This document shows positions 5,541 to 5,620 of a stretch of 5,620 nt of DNA, one piece after another. A program made the position numbers and the translations under genes. Source of the stretch: Firmicutes bacterium UBA5389 (GTDB lineage: Bacteria; Bacillota; DTU025). Within the stretch, counting starts at the first letter, position 1. Each line of letters starts with the position of its first letter. The stretch covers positions 5,574 to 11,193 of the forward strand of contig DHON01000023.1 of NCBI GenBank assembly GCA_002409965.1, read 5' to 3'. The notes beneath the pieces were generated by a model. The model saw only the letters and a list, made by a program, of their open reading frames with translations, did not search any database and had not been told where the DNA came from.

Positions 5541-5620
5541 GCGACCCAGTTTCCGCAGGGCTCTTGCCAGCGGTAGGGACCTTGCAGTGGAGATAGTGTA
5601 CACGTGCGACCAGGACGGAG
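5533..5620 (+). CDS. rsmB: 16S rRNA m5C967 methyltransferase RsmB (N-terminal fragment, partial)
   Basis: Only the first 29 codons are in the window; the frame stays open to the right edge. From GTG 5533 it reads (M)TRRPSFRRALASGRDLAVEIVYTCDQDG. The pattern R-x-L-A-x-E-I-x-Y followed by an acidic D-x-D-G resembles the opening of the NusB-like N-terminal domain of RsmB (Sun/Fmu), as in the family's AR-LAL-IL-x-V-x-x-G-A form. RsmB methylates a cytosine (967 in E. coli numbering) of 16S rRNA using S-adenosylmethionine. The position directly after def, fmt and yugP is the usual place for rsmB in many Bacillota and strongly helps the call. A NusB-type protein is the main alternative, since the N-terminal folds are related. 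The start overlaps the preceding gene by 8 bases and has AGGGG upstream, suggesting coupled translation. The catalytic domain is not visible here. Confidence 0.72.
   Translation, partial: MTRRPSFRRALASGRDLAVEIVYTCDQDG

Overview
The window looks like a core-genome segment from a GC-rich, probably endospore-forming member of the Bacillota (Firmicutes). The GC content is in the low-to-mid 60s percent, judged by eye. Two points support this placement. The left edge carries the C-terminus of a sigma factor closely resembling sporulation SigK. The gene content and order (yqeG, priA, def, fmt, a YugP-type zinc peptidase, rsmB) match the housekeeping neighbourhoods of bacilli and clostridia. I cannot name a genus from sequence alone.

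Layout, all on the + strand. Positions 2-145 hold the 3' end of a sigK-like gene. Positions 146-241 are a short gap with an extended -10 promoter and a strong Shine-Dalgarno (SD) sequence. Positions 242-727 encode a YqeG-family HAD phosphatase, apparently starting at a rare CTG. Positions 727-3234 encode the replication-restart helicase PriA, overlapping the yqeG stop by one base. Positions 3235-3354 are a 120-base spacer with three 12-base tandem repeats, a second TATAAT box and an SD. Positions 3355-3834 (def, peptide deformylase) and 3838-4815 (fmt, Met-tRNA formyltransferase) both start with TTG. Positions 4839-5540 encode a membrane zinc metallopeptidase. Positions 5533-5620 are the start of an RsmB-like 16S rRNA methyltransferase that runs off the window.

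The genes fall into two probable transcription units. The first, yqeG-priA, starts from the promoter near 205-213. The second, def-fmt-yugP-rsmB, probably starts from the TATAAT box at 3309-3314, with read-through from priA possible because no terminator is visible between them. The second unit links formylation of the initiator tRNA (Fmt), removal of the formyl group from nascent proteins (Def) and rRNA maturation (RsmB), with a membrane protease inserted. I see no mobile element, CRISPR array, tRNA, rRNA or defence system, and nothing that amounts to a new biological system. The points most worth a second look are translation-start anomalies (CTG for yqeG, TTG for def and fmt) and the small repeat-bearing spacer between priA and def.
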